64,000 bases of DNA, taken from contig AP017959.1 in assembly GCA_002356215.1 (NCBI GenBank), positions 1,178,001 through 1,242,000 of the forward strand, given 5' to 3'. This document shows positions 8,534 through 18,617 of the stretch, one piece after another; the stretch's first letter is position 1, and each line of letters begins with the position of its first letter. The stretch is from [Synechococcus] sp. NIES-970 (GTDB lineage: Bacteria; Cyanobacteriota; Cyanobacteriia; Cyanobacteriales; MRBY01). Below the pieces are notes generated by a model, which was not told the DNA's origin, made no database searches, and saw nothing but the letters and a program-made list of their open reading frames with translations. The translations under genes were made by a program, and so were the position numbers.

Positions 8534-10645
8534 CTAAGCAACGGTGATCGCTTCTTGGCTCAGACGATCAAGTTGTCTGGTTAAGAGGCTCAGGAACAGG
8601 CCCACGTCGGTCACCACCCCGACGGATTCTACGGAACCGCGATCGCTTAATTTAGTAACAACAGCAGGGTTAATATCAACGCAAACCATTTTCACTCCGG
8701 CGGGGGTCATATTCCCAACACCAATGGAATGGAGCATGGTCGATAACATCAAGATCATGTTGGTACCTTCCAGAAGACGGGCATATTCTTCCTGGGCGCG
8801 GATTAGATCCATTTCTGTATCAGGGAGGGGGCCATCATCGCGAATAGAACCCGCAAGGCAAAAGGGTACATTATTTTTAACGCACTCGTACATTACCCCT
8901 TTGGTGATGAGTCCCTGGGAGACAGCATTGGCGATGCTGCCACAGCGGCGGATGGTGTTAATGACTTTTAAATGATGGCGGTGGCCACCGCGCACGGGCA
9001 TACCTTTGTTCATATCGACGCCAAGGGAAGTACCCATCATAGATTGTTCAATATCATGGACGGCGATCGCATTGCCTCCTAATAGCGTGTGGACATAACC
9101 CCGACGAATTAAGCTAGCGAGATGTTGTGCCCCTCCCGTATGGATCACCACGGGGCCAGCGGTGACGACGACTTTCCCCCCTTGGGCCCGAATTTTTTGC
9201 AGTTCCCAGGCGATTTGTTCGACCACCAGTTCTACCCGACGCTCACTAGAAACCCCAGCCCCCATGAAGCTGAATTCTTGTTTTTCAGTGGTGTTGCGGT
9301 TTTTCACTTTGTGGTGGGTACGAATACCATCGACACCGACCACGACCTTTTCACCCACCTGGAGATCCCGCAGTAGGCGGCAACGGGCAGTAATTGTGCC
9401 ATTGTTTTCGGTGATGGCGATCGCCCCATCCATCCGTTGGTGCTGAACCTTGATCCATTGGCCTTTGACTCGCACTTCCGTCGGATAGATATTCGTCACA
9501 TAAAAATCATCGGGTGCCACTCCCATTTGACTGACCGTTTCAAGGTTGGCATCTTGGATTTCGTCCTCAGTGGTACTAATTGCCCCCATTTCAATCAGGG
9601 CTGACATAATATCTTCCATGGTGGTCGCGGAAGGAGCCGACACCCGCACGTTGGCTGAGGAAGTGTTTTTGCGCTCAATGCCGAGGTTGAAGTTGAGTAC
9701 CTTAGCGCTGCCTCCCTGTTCATTGATCAAATCCAAGGCTTGGTTCAAAATACCAGCATCGAGGAGATGTCCTTCCAGGTGAACAATCCGGCTGTCGACG
9801 GGAGCATTGGCTTGGGCTTTAGCTTGGATGGGTTCTGTGGTCTTGAGGGTCAGACATTTTGCGGCCCCCCCAGCTTTTAGGAATTCTGTGAGGGCAGTTT
9901 GTTTGACCTGGAATCCTTTTTCGGCGATCGCCTGTTCCAGTTCTGTGCTGATTTTATTCATGATGATCACATTGCCTACATTCACCGCATTGCAGGCGAA
10001 GTTCACCGCATCAGGTTCCGGCACAACAAGCCGCTTATTTTCGGGAATGCGCCGTTCAATCAAGGCATTGGAATAGGTATCAAAGGCAGGTGGATAGTAG
10101 AGGAGATAACCACCACTGAGGGGGCAAAAACAGGTATCGAGATGATAAAAACGGGGATCAATGAGGCGCAAGGACAACACTTCCACATCAAGCCACTGGG
10201 CAATGTAGGCATGGGAATCTAATTCGGACCGGAAACCATAGCCAGCCCACAGGGCGCCACTTTCTCGGTCAAAGAGAGCATCCCCCGCCCCCTCGAAGGG
10301 GAGATCCTGGGGCAATTCATAAACTTGAAAGCCATGGTCAGCGAACCATTGCTTAAAGAAAGGCTCTTCTCCCTGACGTTCGGGATGGTAGAAGCGACTG
10401 AGAATGGCTTTCTGTCCGAGCACAAGGCCAGCATTGGCGGTGAAAACCATATCGGGCCAGCCTTTGGCCGGGGGAATGAGATCAACGATCGCATATTCTT
10501 TGATGATTTTGTATAACCCCTGCCATTGGGCGATCGCCTGGGTTTGGGATGATTTGTGGACGTTCCCTTCCATCCAAGGGTTGATGACATAGTCCACCTC
10601 ATAATAGTCAGGGGAACACATCAAAATGCGGGTTTGGTTGGTCAT
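8534..10645 (-). CDS. agrE: Bifunctional arginine dihydrolase / ornithine-domain protein (AgrE/ArgZ)
   Basis: From the ATG at 10645 the protein has 703 residues, the length of cyanobacterial AgrE/ArgZ. The N-terminal part (~1-290) is an amidinotransferase-fold arginine dihydrolase, which turns arginine into ornithine, CO2 and ammonia; visible motifs are SPDYYEVDYVINPWMEGNV, FTANAGLV, EGAGDALFD and the catalytic-cysteine segment FACNAVNVGN. The C-terminal part (~360-700) is the LOR/SDH-type domain (GAGVSSERRVELVVEQ, GGNAIAVHDIEQSMMG), tied in Anabaena to ornithine-to-proline conversion. The reading frame stays open for 73 codons upstream, but those lack family similarity and contain the promoter, so the longer start is rejected. 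An NtcA-type promoter lies just upstream. Confidence 0.9.
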   Translation of the reverse strand: MTNQTRILMCSPDYYEVDYVINPWMEGNVHKSSQTQAIAQWQGLYKIIKEYAIVDLIPPAKGWPDMVFTANAGLVLGQKAILSRFYHPERQGEEPFFKQWFADHGFQVYELPQDLPFEGAGDALFDRESGALWAGYGFRSELDSHAYIAQWLDVEVLSLRLIDPRFYHLDTCFCPLSGGYLLYYPPAFDTYSNALIERRIPENKRLVVPEPDAVNFACNAVNVGNVIIMNKISTELEQAIAEKGFQVKQTALTEFLKAGGAAKCLTLKTTEPIQAKAQANAPVDSRIVHLEGHLLDAGILNQALDLINEQGGSAKVLNFNLGIERKNTSSANVRVSAPSATTMEDIMSALIEMGAISTTEDEIQDANLETVSQMGVAPDDFYVTNIYPTEVRVKGQWIKVQHQRMDGAIAITENNGTITARCRLLRDLQVGEKVVVGVDGIRTHHKVKNRNTTEKQEFSFMGAGVSSERRVELVVEQIAWELQKIRAQGGKVVVTAGPVVIHTGGAQHLASLIRRGYVHTLLGGNAIAVHDIEQSMMGTSLGVDMNKGMPVRGGHRHHLKVINTIRRCGSIANAVSQGLITKGVMYECVKNNVPFCLAGSIRDDGPLPDTEMDLIRAQEEYARLLEGTNMILMLSTMLHSIGVGNMTPAGVKMVCVDINPAVVTKLSDRGSVESVGVVTDVGLFLSLLTRQLDRLSQEAITVA

Positions 10646-11061
10646 GGTCAATCTCACAGTACCTGAATGGTTTAGGACTAATAATGCAACGGGAAAAGCA
10701 AGTGAATTGTATTGATCGGTACGGTACAAAAAACCATTTTTTGTGGCGTGGTCTTCATTGTATGGGGTCGCTGAAACCGTTGCAAATTCGCTTTTTCGAG
10801 TTTGTTCGCTTTGGGAACGATCGCCTGGTATTCGTGTGTATAAACGCTGACAAAATAATGGCAATTAGCCTATATTTTTTTGTTTTTGTAACCGTAAAAT
10901 CCGCCAGTTTTGTCATGAAAATTTGACATAAAACAGTAGTGGCGATCGCCTTTGTCTGACCGCCAAAATGTTACGTTATATATCAAAACCTTGAAAAGGA
11001 CTTTTATTCAGGGAAATTTAAGGTTAAGCACCCCCCTAATATTTTCAGGAGAGTCGCCATT
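10646..11061. other. Divergent agrE / sigma-factor intergenic region
   Basis: 416 bp holding the NtcA-type promoter of agrE on the left and the leader of the sigma-factor gene on the right. The right half is AT-rich. The sigma-factor start has CAGGAG nine nucleotides upstream. An open frame at 10684-10926 has no recognisable protein character. Confidence 0.5.
10681..10722 (-). promoter_or_regulatory. NtcA-activated type promoter for agrE
   Basis: On the minus strand a perfect GTA-N8-TAC (10709-10722) is followed after exactly 22 nt by CATTAT (10681-10686), four of six matches to a -10 box. This is the layout of class II NtcA-activated promoters in cyanobacteria. It points at agrE, whose start codon is 36 bp from the -10 box. 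Arginine breakdown is nitrogen metabolism, so control by NtcA is plausible. No experimental evidence here. Confidence 0.65.
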
Positions 11062-12258
11062 ATGACCATTGCCAAGCAGTCTAAGAGCCAAGGTTCCTTT
11101 GACTCCCTTACCGACCCCATTAGCAGTGATGAGTTGGCCCTATTTGATCCCGACGAAACCAGTCTTCGGAATGGCCAAACCACAGACTTGGTGAGGCTTT
11201 ATTTACAGGACATTGGGCGCGTACCGTTGCTCGAACGTGATGAGGAATTAACGGAAGCACGCAAGGTCCAAAATTATATCCAGCTTTTGGAAAAACGACA
11301 AGGGGGGGCAGACGCTGGCGATGCAGTACTGGCAGAATTTCTTAAGTGCATCAATATCCATGACCGACTGGCCATCGAATTGGGCTGTCGCCCCCCGATC
11401 AGTCGCTGGGCCCAGGAGATGGGTCTGGACCGGGACGTTCTCCGGGAAAACATTCGTCAGGGCAAACAGCGGTGGGCTGACTTAGTGGGACTGACGGTCA
11501 AGGAGCTTGATTCAGTTCTCAAAGCTGGAGCCAAGGCAAAGGAACATATGATTCAGGCAAACCTCCGCTTGGTGGTGTCTGTCGCTAAAAAATACCAAAA
11601 CCGTGGTTTAGAACTGTTAGATCTGATTCAAGAGGGCACTCTCGGCTTAGAACGGGCGGTGGATAAGTTTGACCCGACAAAGGGTTATCGCTTTTCAACC
11701 TATGCTTATTGGTGGATTCGTCAGGGCATTACCCGGGCGATCGCCACCCAAAGTCGTACCATTCGACTCCCTGTCCATGTCACCGAAAAACTCAATAAAA
11801 TCAAAAAAGCCCAACGACAAATTTCCCAGACCCAAGGCTGTACCCCCAGCATCGAAGACGTGGCCCAATCCCTCGATATGACTGCCGAACAGGTACGGGA
11901 GGTGCTCCAAAAAGTGCCCCGCTCGGTTTCCCTGGAAATCCGTGTGGGGAAAGATCGTGACACAGAGTTAGGTGATCTTTTAGAAACCCAAGATGCTTCC
12001 CCTGAAGAAAACCTTGTGCGGGAGTCTCTCCAGCGAGACTTAGAAAATCTCCTCACAGAACTCACCGATCGTGAGCGAGAGGTCATTCAATTGCGCTATG
12101 GCTTGGGTGACGGGAAAACCTATTCCCTAGCAGAAATTGGCCGGATGTTGGAGTTGTCCCGGGAGCGGGTGCGTCAAATTGAGGCGAAAGCGCTCCAAAA
12201 GCTCCGTCAACCAAAGCGCCGCAACATGATGCGCGATTATTTAGATACGCTGTCCTAG
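11062..12258 (+). CDS. sigC: Group-2 RNA polymerase sigma factor (SigC-like)
   Basis: A 398-residue sigma-70 family protein: region 1.2 (TDLVRLYLQDIGRVPLL, ~40-57), a non-conserved insert, the invariant region 2 (NLRLVVSVAKKYQNRG, DLIQEGTLGLERAVDKFDP, YWWIRQGITRAIATQSRTIR), region 3 and region 4 with the promoter-binding helix-turn-helix (SLAEIGRMLELSRERVRQIE). Region 2 is as well conserved as in the primary factor, but the short divergent N-terminus and the insert fit the non-essential group-2 set, most like SigC, used in stationary phase or stress. SigC rather than SigB/D/E is a judgement from memory of the N-terminal part; a tree would settle it. Confidence 0.8.
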   Translation: MTIAKQSKSQGSFDSLTDPISSDELALFDPDETSLRNGQTTDLVRLYLQDIGRVPLLERDEELTEARKVQNYIQLLEKRQGGADAGDAVLAEFLKCINIHDRLAIELGCRPPISRWAQEMGLDRDVLRENIRQGKQRWADLVGLTVKELDSVLKAGAKAKEHMIQANLRLVVSVAKKYQNRGLELLDLIQEGTLGLERAVDKFDPTKGYRFSTYAYWWIRQGITRAIATQSRTIRLPVHVTEKLNKIKKAQRQISQTQGCTPSIEDVAQSLDMTAEQVREVLQKVPRSVSLEIRVGKDRDTELGDLLETQDASPEENLVRESLQRDLENLLTELTDREREVIQLRYGLGDGKTYSLAEIGRMLELSRERVRQIEAKALQKLRQPKRRNMMRDYLDTLS

Positions 12259-12340
12259 ACCAGTTCTTGGTGGTGTTGTATTTTAGCTCTGGGGTCTAAA
12301 GGCTCCAGATTTTTAATGGGCATGGACAGTGCCATAAAAA

Positions 12341-12378
12341 GATTGGTTTCTGTGGGGCGATCGCCACCGAAACCAATC
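12341..12378 (-). terminator. Second hairpin in the sigC-psbO convergent spacer
   Basis: A 10-bp perfect stem (GATTGGTTTC with GAAACCAATC) is extended inward by GTGG/CCAC around a HIP1 octamer. On the minus strand it is followed by five T. It probably backs up the psbO terminator next to it; on the plus strand it may also protect the sigma-factor transcript end. Confidence 0.5.
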
Positions 12379-12399
12379 CCACAATTGCTTATGGCCCAC

Positions 12400-12423
12400 A
12401 AAAAAAGGGGCTATGCCGCCCCT
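12400..12423 (-). terminator. Intrinsic terminator of psbO
   Basis: On the minus strand AGGGGC pairs with GCCCCT around a 6-nt loop and is followed by a T tract, 29 bp past the psbO stop. Confidence 0.75.
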
Positions 12424-12452
12424 CGATTGAACAGTATTTGAGAAGTTTTAAA

Positions 12453-13286
12453 TTAAGCCGCTTTTAAGCGAGCGTAGAAAATACCGCGAATCCGGACTTC
12501 TTCGGGATCTTCTGCACCCATGTCAGTGGAGGAAGTTTGCTCACTTTCAAAAGTGCCAGCGATTTCCCCTGTTTTTTCGTCAATTTTAGCGATCTGGAGA
12601 GAAATTTCACCAGTGCGCGCATCGTACTGCTTGACGTTGGCACGGGTCAACTCACTATTGTCTGCTTGGGAAGGCAGGGCAACGGCGTTGTCATAACCAC
12701 TGGAAACACCCCGGGCTTTTGGATCGAGGAAGACGGCACCGCGGTAAGCGGGGACGCGGAATTTGCCCACAAAGTCGGTGGATGTATTGATCGAATCAGA
12801 CGGGGTAGAAGTGCTGGCCACCAGGTTTTTGATGGTGAAAAGGAAAGGCACTTGATCGCCACCGGGCAACTGGACAGTTACTGGCTGGAAGTCAATCCCA
12901 TCTTCTTCTACGAAGGTCAAAATCCCATCGTTATCAGCGCTAATCTTCCCGGTCATTTGTTCGAGAGAAGAGGTGTAACGGGTTAGGGGCTTCCCTTCGA
13001 TAAATTCGGCTTCCCGACGTTTGTTGAGGGGCTCTTCTTTAACGAAGTAGGTTTGGGGCTCTAAACAAAGGTCAGAAAACTCGATGGTTTGGCCGGGGGC
13101 GATCGCAATGGAACCCCGGGTAAAGTTGGCGATTTGGGGGCAGGAGTTCGCAAGACCTGTATTGAGAATTTCGTCGTATGTTAATTGCTTGACATCGACG
13201 GTTGCGGCATCGGGTGCTTCGCTACAGGCAGTGAGCACGCCGATGCACAGAGCCAAAACGGCTGCTAATAACGAACGTAACTTCAT
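12453..13286 (-). CDS. psbO: Photosystem II manganese-stabilizing protein PsbO
   Basis: 277-residue extrinsic lumenal subunit of photosystem II that stabilises the Mn4CaO5 cluster. Residues 1-~20 are a signal peptide ending in VLTAC, which also fits a lipobox, with Cys21 next. The mature part shows the conserved LTYDEILNTGLANSCPQI start, the CPQI...DLCLEPQTYFVKEE disulfide pair, and KARGVSSGYDNAVALP and GEISLQIAKIDEKTGEIAGTFE segments. Length and motifs match cyanobacterial PsbO. Monocistronic: terminators follow and menB upstream is 207 bp away on the same strand. Confidence 0.97.
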   Translation of the reverse strand: MKLRSLLAAVLALCIGVLTACSEAPDAATVDVKQLTYDEILNTGLANSCPQIANFTRGSIAIAPGQTIEFSDLCLEPQTYFVKEEPLNKRREAEFIEGKPLTRYTSSLEQMTGKISADNDGILTFVEEDGIDFQPVTVQLPGGDQVPFLFTIKNLVASTSTPSDSINTSTDFVGKFRVPAYRGAVFLDPKARGVSSGYDNAVALPSQADNSELTRANVKQYDARTGEISLQIAKIDEKTGEIAGTFESEQTSSTDMGAEDPEEVRIRGIFYARLKAA

Positions 13287-13493
13287 GATTAACCTCTTTT
13301 TGTCAATCTCAGGGCGGAACTAATCTTGTCCGTTCCACTTGGTTTTTTTAAAGTCTGGGATCTAATAGGGACAAGCTATCCGGTTTTATATCGGATCTAC
13401 TCTACCAAATTGGGATCCTTTAGTGGTAATGAATCGTGACCTTCCTTGGGCGATCGCCTGCCGTTTCCCAATGATGGGATCAACAGCGTGTTC

Positions 13494-14330
13494 CTAGGGC
13501 AACCAAGGATATTGCCGAAAATCAGGCGATCGCTTCTCCAGAAATGCTTGTTTTCCTTCTTGGCCTTCGGCGGTCATGTAGTAGAGCATCGTCGCATTAC
13601 CAGCCAGCTCTTGCAGACCAACTTGACCGTCACAATCAGCATTGAGAGCCGCCTTGAGGCAACGAATGGCGATCGGGCTTTTGTCCAACACTTCCCGTGC
13701 CCATTGCACGCCCTCTGCCTCCAATTGTTCAACAGGAACAACCCGGTTGACCAAGCCCATATCTAGAGCTTCATTGGCATCATACTGACGACAAAGAAAC
13801 CATATTTCCCGCGCTTTCTTTTGACCGACGATTCGTGCCATATAACTGGCCCCAAATCCACCATCAAAGCTCCCTACCTTTGGCCCTGTTTGCCCAAAAA
13901 TTGCATTGTCCGCTGCAATGGTTAAATCACACAGGAGATGCAGCACATGGCCCCCACCAATGGCATAACCAGCGACAAGGGCGATGACCACCTTAGGCAT
14001 CGAGCGGATTAATTTTTGGAGATCCAGAACATTTAGGCGAGGCACACCATCCTGGTCTACGTAACCTCCCACACCCCGCACTGATTGATCCCCGCCTGAG
14101 CAAAACGCATATTTGCCATCCGTATGGGGGCCAGCACCAGTCAGCAGAACGACACCAATAGCCGGGTCTTCGCGGGCATCACAAAAAGCCTCATACATTT
14201 CAAAAACCGTTTGGGGCCTAAAGGCATTGCGTTTGTGGGGACGGTTAATCGTAATCTTTGCAATGCCATCCAACTTTTGGTAGACAATATCTTCGTAGGG
14301 TTTGACAACTTGCCAAGCAAGAGATTCCAT
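13494..14330 (-). CDS. menB: 1,4-dihydroxy-2-naphthoyl-CoA synthase MenB
   Basis: Crotonase-fold enzyme that closes the second ring of the naphthoquinone in phylloquinone (vitamin K1) synthesis; phylloquinone is the A1 acceptor of photosystem I. From the ATG at 14330 it has 278 residues. Visible: [32 protein letters not shown] (oxyanion-hole region), [41 protein letters not shown] and the MenB-type C-terminus [14 protein letters not shown] start 30 bp upstream (14360) would add ten basic residues and is not favoured. Other men genes are not nearby. Confidence 0.95.
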   Translation of the reverse strand: MESLAWQVVKPYEDIVYQKLDGIAKITINRPHKRNAFRPQTVFEMYEAFCDAREDPAIGVVLLTGAGPHTDGKYAFCSGGDQSVRGVGGYVDQDGVPRLNVLDLQKLIRSMPKVVIALVAGYAIGGGHVLHLLCDLTIAADNAIFGQTGPKVGSFDGGFGASYMARIVGQKKAREIWFLCRQYDANEALDMGLVNRVVPVEQLEAEGVQWAREVLDKSPIAIRCLKAALNADCDGQVGLQELAGNATMLYYMTAEGQEGKQAFLEKRSPDFRQYPWLP

Positions 14331-14679
14331 AGTTTTTTTTCGACGATGACTGCCCGTCATCTTAGCCTATTCCCTCTCCTCCAACATTCCTGGCCCTGGG
14401 CTGATGAGGCGTAGAGATATGAATATGTTCTCAACATAAAGGGACAGAGGAACATTGCTTATTTGTTAACTTTTCTTTAAAGGAAAGGAAAATTTCAAAT
14501 TATTTTCTGGTTATTTTTCGGCAAAAAATTAAATTAGTCTTAAGTATGCTTAGGATCAAGAAAAAAGCGAAGAGAATATGAGTGGGATCAACTCAATTGC
14601 ATTTAAAAGCTTTTAAATGAAACTTCAAACAAGTATCAAGATTACAGACCTTAATTTTTTTAGAATTCAGGACAAAGCC
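14331..14679. other. Intergenic region upstream of menB and the zinc-ribbon micro-protein
   Basis: 349 bp, AT-rich in the right half (runs such as TTAAATTAG). An open frame at 14617 extends the micro-protein by 21 residues, but that part has no conserved features. No hairpin, repeat or known binding site stood out. Confidence 0.4.
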
Positions 14680-14856
14680 ATGGACTGTTCGTATTCGCTT
14701 CCTTGTCCCAATTGTGGTGCTTCGGCTCTTCGTCGTTATTTTCATAATTCTAGCTTGCGGGAAACCACCTGCGACGCCTGCGATTACTTGTTGGTTAGCT
14801 GCGAAGAAACAGGTAATGTCGTCGAATCTTATGCACCCGGCCTCTATGATTTTTAA
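14680..14856 (+). CDS. Zinc-ribbon micro-protein, unknown function
   Basis: 58 residues from the ATG at 14680. Two CX2C knuckles, CPNC (residues 9-12) and CDAC (~34-37), are separated by a short basic loop, the geometry of a small zinc ribbon. Short proteins like this occur across cyanobacteria and are sometimes wrongly labelled PriA fragments; no helicase part is present. Role unknown; nucleic-acid or protein binding is the usual use of the fold. The in-frame ATG at 14617 gives a 79-residue alternative. Confidence 0.75.
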   Translation: MDCSYSLPCPNCGASALRRYFHNSSLRETTCDACDYLLVSCEETGNVVESYAPGLYDF

Positions 14857-15088
14857 GCTGACTTAGCTACGGTTTTCTTGCGGCGATCGCCACAATTTTT
14901 TAAAACGTTTTTTGTCACCATCTAGACAAAATCTTTTACCCCAACCCTAATATCATGCAAGACTGGCACCCCAGATATTTTCACTGGGCCGCATCCTAGG
15001 CGGGATCTAAACCAGTAAGTCTCGGCTGCTATGCTCAGATCCCATGGTCTTGTTTTAGTGGTCTGGGAGTCTTCTTCCTGTGATAATT

Positions 15089-15125
15089 GCCAGGGTAAAA
15101 ATGATGATTACTTTTTTACTCTGGC
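15089..15125 (-). terminator. Hairpin downstream of the response-regulator gene
   Basis: A 13-bp stem (GCCAGGGTAAAAA with TTTTTACTCTGGC, one G-T pair) and 11-nt loop, 19 bp past the response-regulator stop. There is no T tract outside the stem, so it may be a weak terminator or a 3' stabilising hairpin. Confidence 0.4.
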
Positions 15126-15144
15126 CCATTCCACGCCACATTAT

Positions 15145-15900
15145 TTAGCCAAATCGATAACCAAAACCCCGCACTGTGATCAAATATTCTGGTTGACTGG
15201 GGTCTAGTTCTAGTTTTTCCCGTAGCCAACGGATATGTACATCGACAGTTTTTGTATCCCCAAGAAAATCAGCCCCCCAAACTTGTTCAATGAGCTGATC
15301 TCGGGACCAAACCCGTCGAGGATAGCTCATAAATAGTTCTAGAAGTCGATATTCTTTCGGTGATAGATTGACCTCTTCTCCCCGCACCATCACACGACAT
15401 TCTTCAGGGAATAAAGAAATATCTTTAAACTGACGTACAGAATTTTTGGGGGTACTCCGAATAAATTGCTGTCGTCGCAACAGGGCACGACACCGCGCCA
15501 CTAATTCTCGCAAGCTAAATGGTTTGGTGAGATAGTCATCGGCTCCCACCTCAAGACCCAGAACACGGTCTGTTTCACTGGCTTTGGCACTGAGCACAAG
15601 AATGGGAATAGTATTCCCTTGATATCTCAAGAAGCGGCACAAATCTAGACCATTCACCTCTGGCAGCATAATGTCTAGGATGACGAGGTCTAGAGGCATA
15701 TCCGGAGCATTAAATTCTGGGTTCTGCAGCATATTCAGACCTGTCCGACCATTGTCTGCGAAAAAGACTTCATAGCCTTCTTCTTCTAGGCCCATCACAA
15801 TCATGTCACGAATGACCGCTTCATCTTCCACGACGAGGATCCGTGCTTTCGTCGATAGTTCAGCGTCTAGGGTATGCGACATCAAATCAAGGGAAAGCAT
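15145..15900 (-). CDS. OmpR/PhoB-family response regulator (SphR-like)
   Basis: 251 residues. The receiver domain (~20-140) has the acidic pair VVEDE, the phospho-acceptor in LVILDIMLPEVNG, the conserved SAKAS switch residue and Lys in DYLTKPFS. The C-terminal winged helix (~155-251) has the OmpR signature (LSPKEYRLLELFMSYPRRVWSR, TVDVHIRWLREKLE, VRGFGYRFG). The N-terminal extension of ~18 residues before ARILVVEDE resembles cyanobacterial SphR/PhoB proteins, which control phosphate starvation, but no sphS kinase or pho box is seen here, so the symbol is withheld. An alternative ATG is six codons in. It lies 116 bp downstream of a GAF-only photoreceptor-like gene on the same strand. Confidence 0.85.
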   Translation of the reverse strand: MLSLDLMSHTLDAELSTKARILVVEDEAVIRDMIVMGLEEEGYEVFFADNGRTGLNMLQNPEFNAPDMPLDLVILDIMLPEVNGLDLCRFLRYQGNTIPILVLSAKASETDRVLGLEVGADDYLTKPFSLRELVARCRALLRRQQFIRSTPKNSVRQFKDISLFPEECRVMVRGEEVNLSPKEYRLLELFMSYPRRVWSRDQLIEQVWGADFLGDTKTVDVHIRWLREKLELDPSQPEYLITVRGFGYRFG

Positions 15901-16016
15901 AAAAATAAATTATTTACAGACTTACGCCAACATATACATCAAAAAGGAGAACCTTGGCTAGTGAATTGTGTTTTTTTATACATGGCTATGTTTGCCCCAG
16001 TCTATGGATAGTCTTT

Positions 16017-16505
16017 CTAGCCCATTTGTTGTAAATCCGAACTGAGGCTTTGGGCTTGATTTTTGATGAATTCTACGTCTGCGATTGACCAGGGACGCAT
16101 TTCATGGTGATGAGCTGCCAATAGCCCCCATAATCGCTGTTGGACAATAATCGGTGCAACCAAATCTGCCTGGACATTGATAGAGGCTAAAAACGTTAAA
16201 TGACAGGGATCCAAGCCACTCGCTCCCACATCTGCAATTTGTAAAATTTTTCCTTGAAGATACTGTTGGGCATAATCCTCCGTAAAGCAATCATCGGCCC
16301 CTGTAGATCCTAAAATCGAAAATCTATTTTGATTCAGGGATTCGATGATGACTTGTCCTTTCCATTCCCGATAGAAGTAGTAAATAACAACGCGACTGAC
16401 CTGGAGTTTAGAACGTGTTTGATCCGTGACTTGTTGTAACACCTGGTTACGGGTTAGGGTGCGATTGAGTCGCTCATTCACCTGATGGAGACTTCGATCA
16501 AACAT
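16017..16505 (-). CDS. Stand-alone GAF protein with DXCF-type cyanobacteriochrome motifs
   Basis: 162 residues forming a single GAF domain with short flanking helices and no output domain. It has Asp71-Asp72-Cys73-Phe74, matching the DXCF motif of two-cysteine cyanobacteriochromes, and Cys101-His102 at the place of the canonical bilin-attaching cysteine and its histidine. The two cysteines are 28 residues apart, the spacing I recall for TePixJ-type photoreceptors. The segment after the second cysteine (VQADLVAPIIVQQRLWGLLAAHHH) is the usual phytochrome/CBCR GAF strand. Known DXCF proteins sense blue versus green light; binding of phycoviolobilin/phycocyanobilin here is inference. The adjacent OmpR-type regulator on the same strand could be a partner. 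Confidence 0.8.
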   Translation of the reverse strand: MFDRSLHQVNERLNRTLTRNQVLQQVTDQTRSKLQVSRVVIYYFYREWKGQVIIESLNQNRFSILGSTGADDCFTEDYAQQYLQGKILQIADVGASGLDPCHLTFLASINVQADLVAPIIVQQRLWGLLAAHHHEMRPWSIADVEFIKNQAQSLSSDLQQMG

Positions 16506-16632
16506 ATCTTAGGGTGCTTGGCTGCAATCTATTACCTGTGATTGTATTGGGATCTTTTGGTTTTAGGAATGTAATGGATCATCCCTGAGCAAGGGTCGCT
16601 TACTGTCTCAACTGTAGCGTACTCTTTCTCAG

Positions 16633-16670
16633 AAAAAAGCCCCGCATGGCCAGGAATGGATGCAAGGGCT
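16633..16670 (-). terminator. Intrinsic terminator of petH
   Basis: On the minus strand AGCCC...TGCAT pairs with ATGC...GGGCT (imperfect, one offset base) around a 12-nt loop, followed by six T; 58 bp past the petH stop. Confidence 0.65.
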
Positions 16671-16727
16671 CAGGTGATATTGGCTAAAAATGCACGGATG
16701 GTGTGACTAGCAGTGGGCGATCGCCTT

Positions 16728-18617
<1,890 letters not shown>

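Noticed and set aside
10646-10864. N-terminal extension of agrE
   Set aside because: The extra 73 residues cover the NtcA-type promoter and have no family match.
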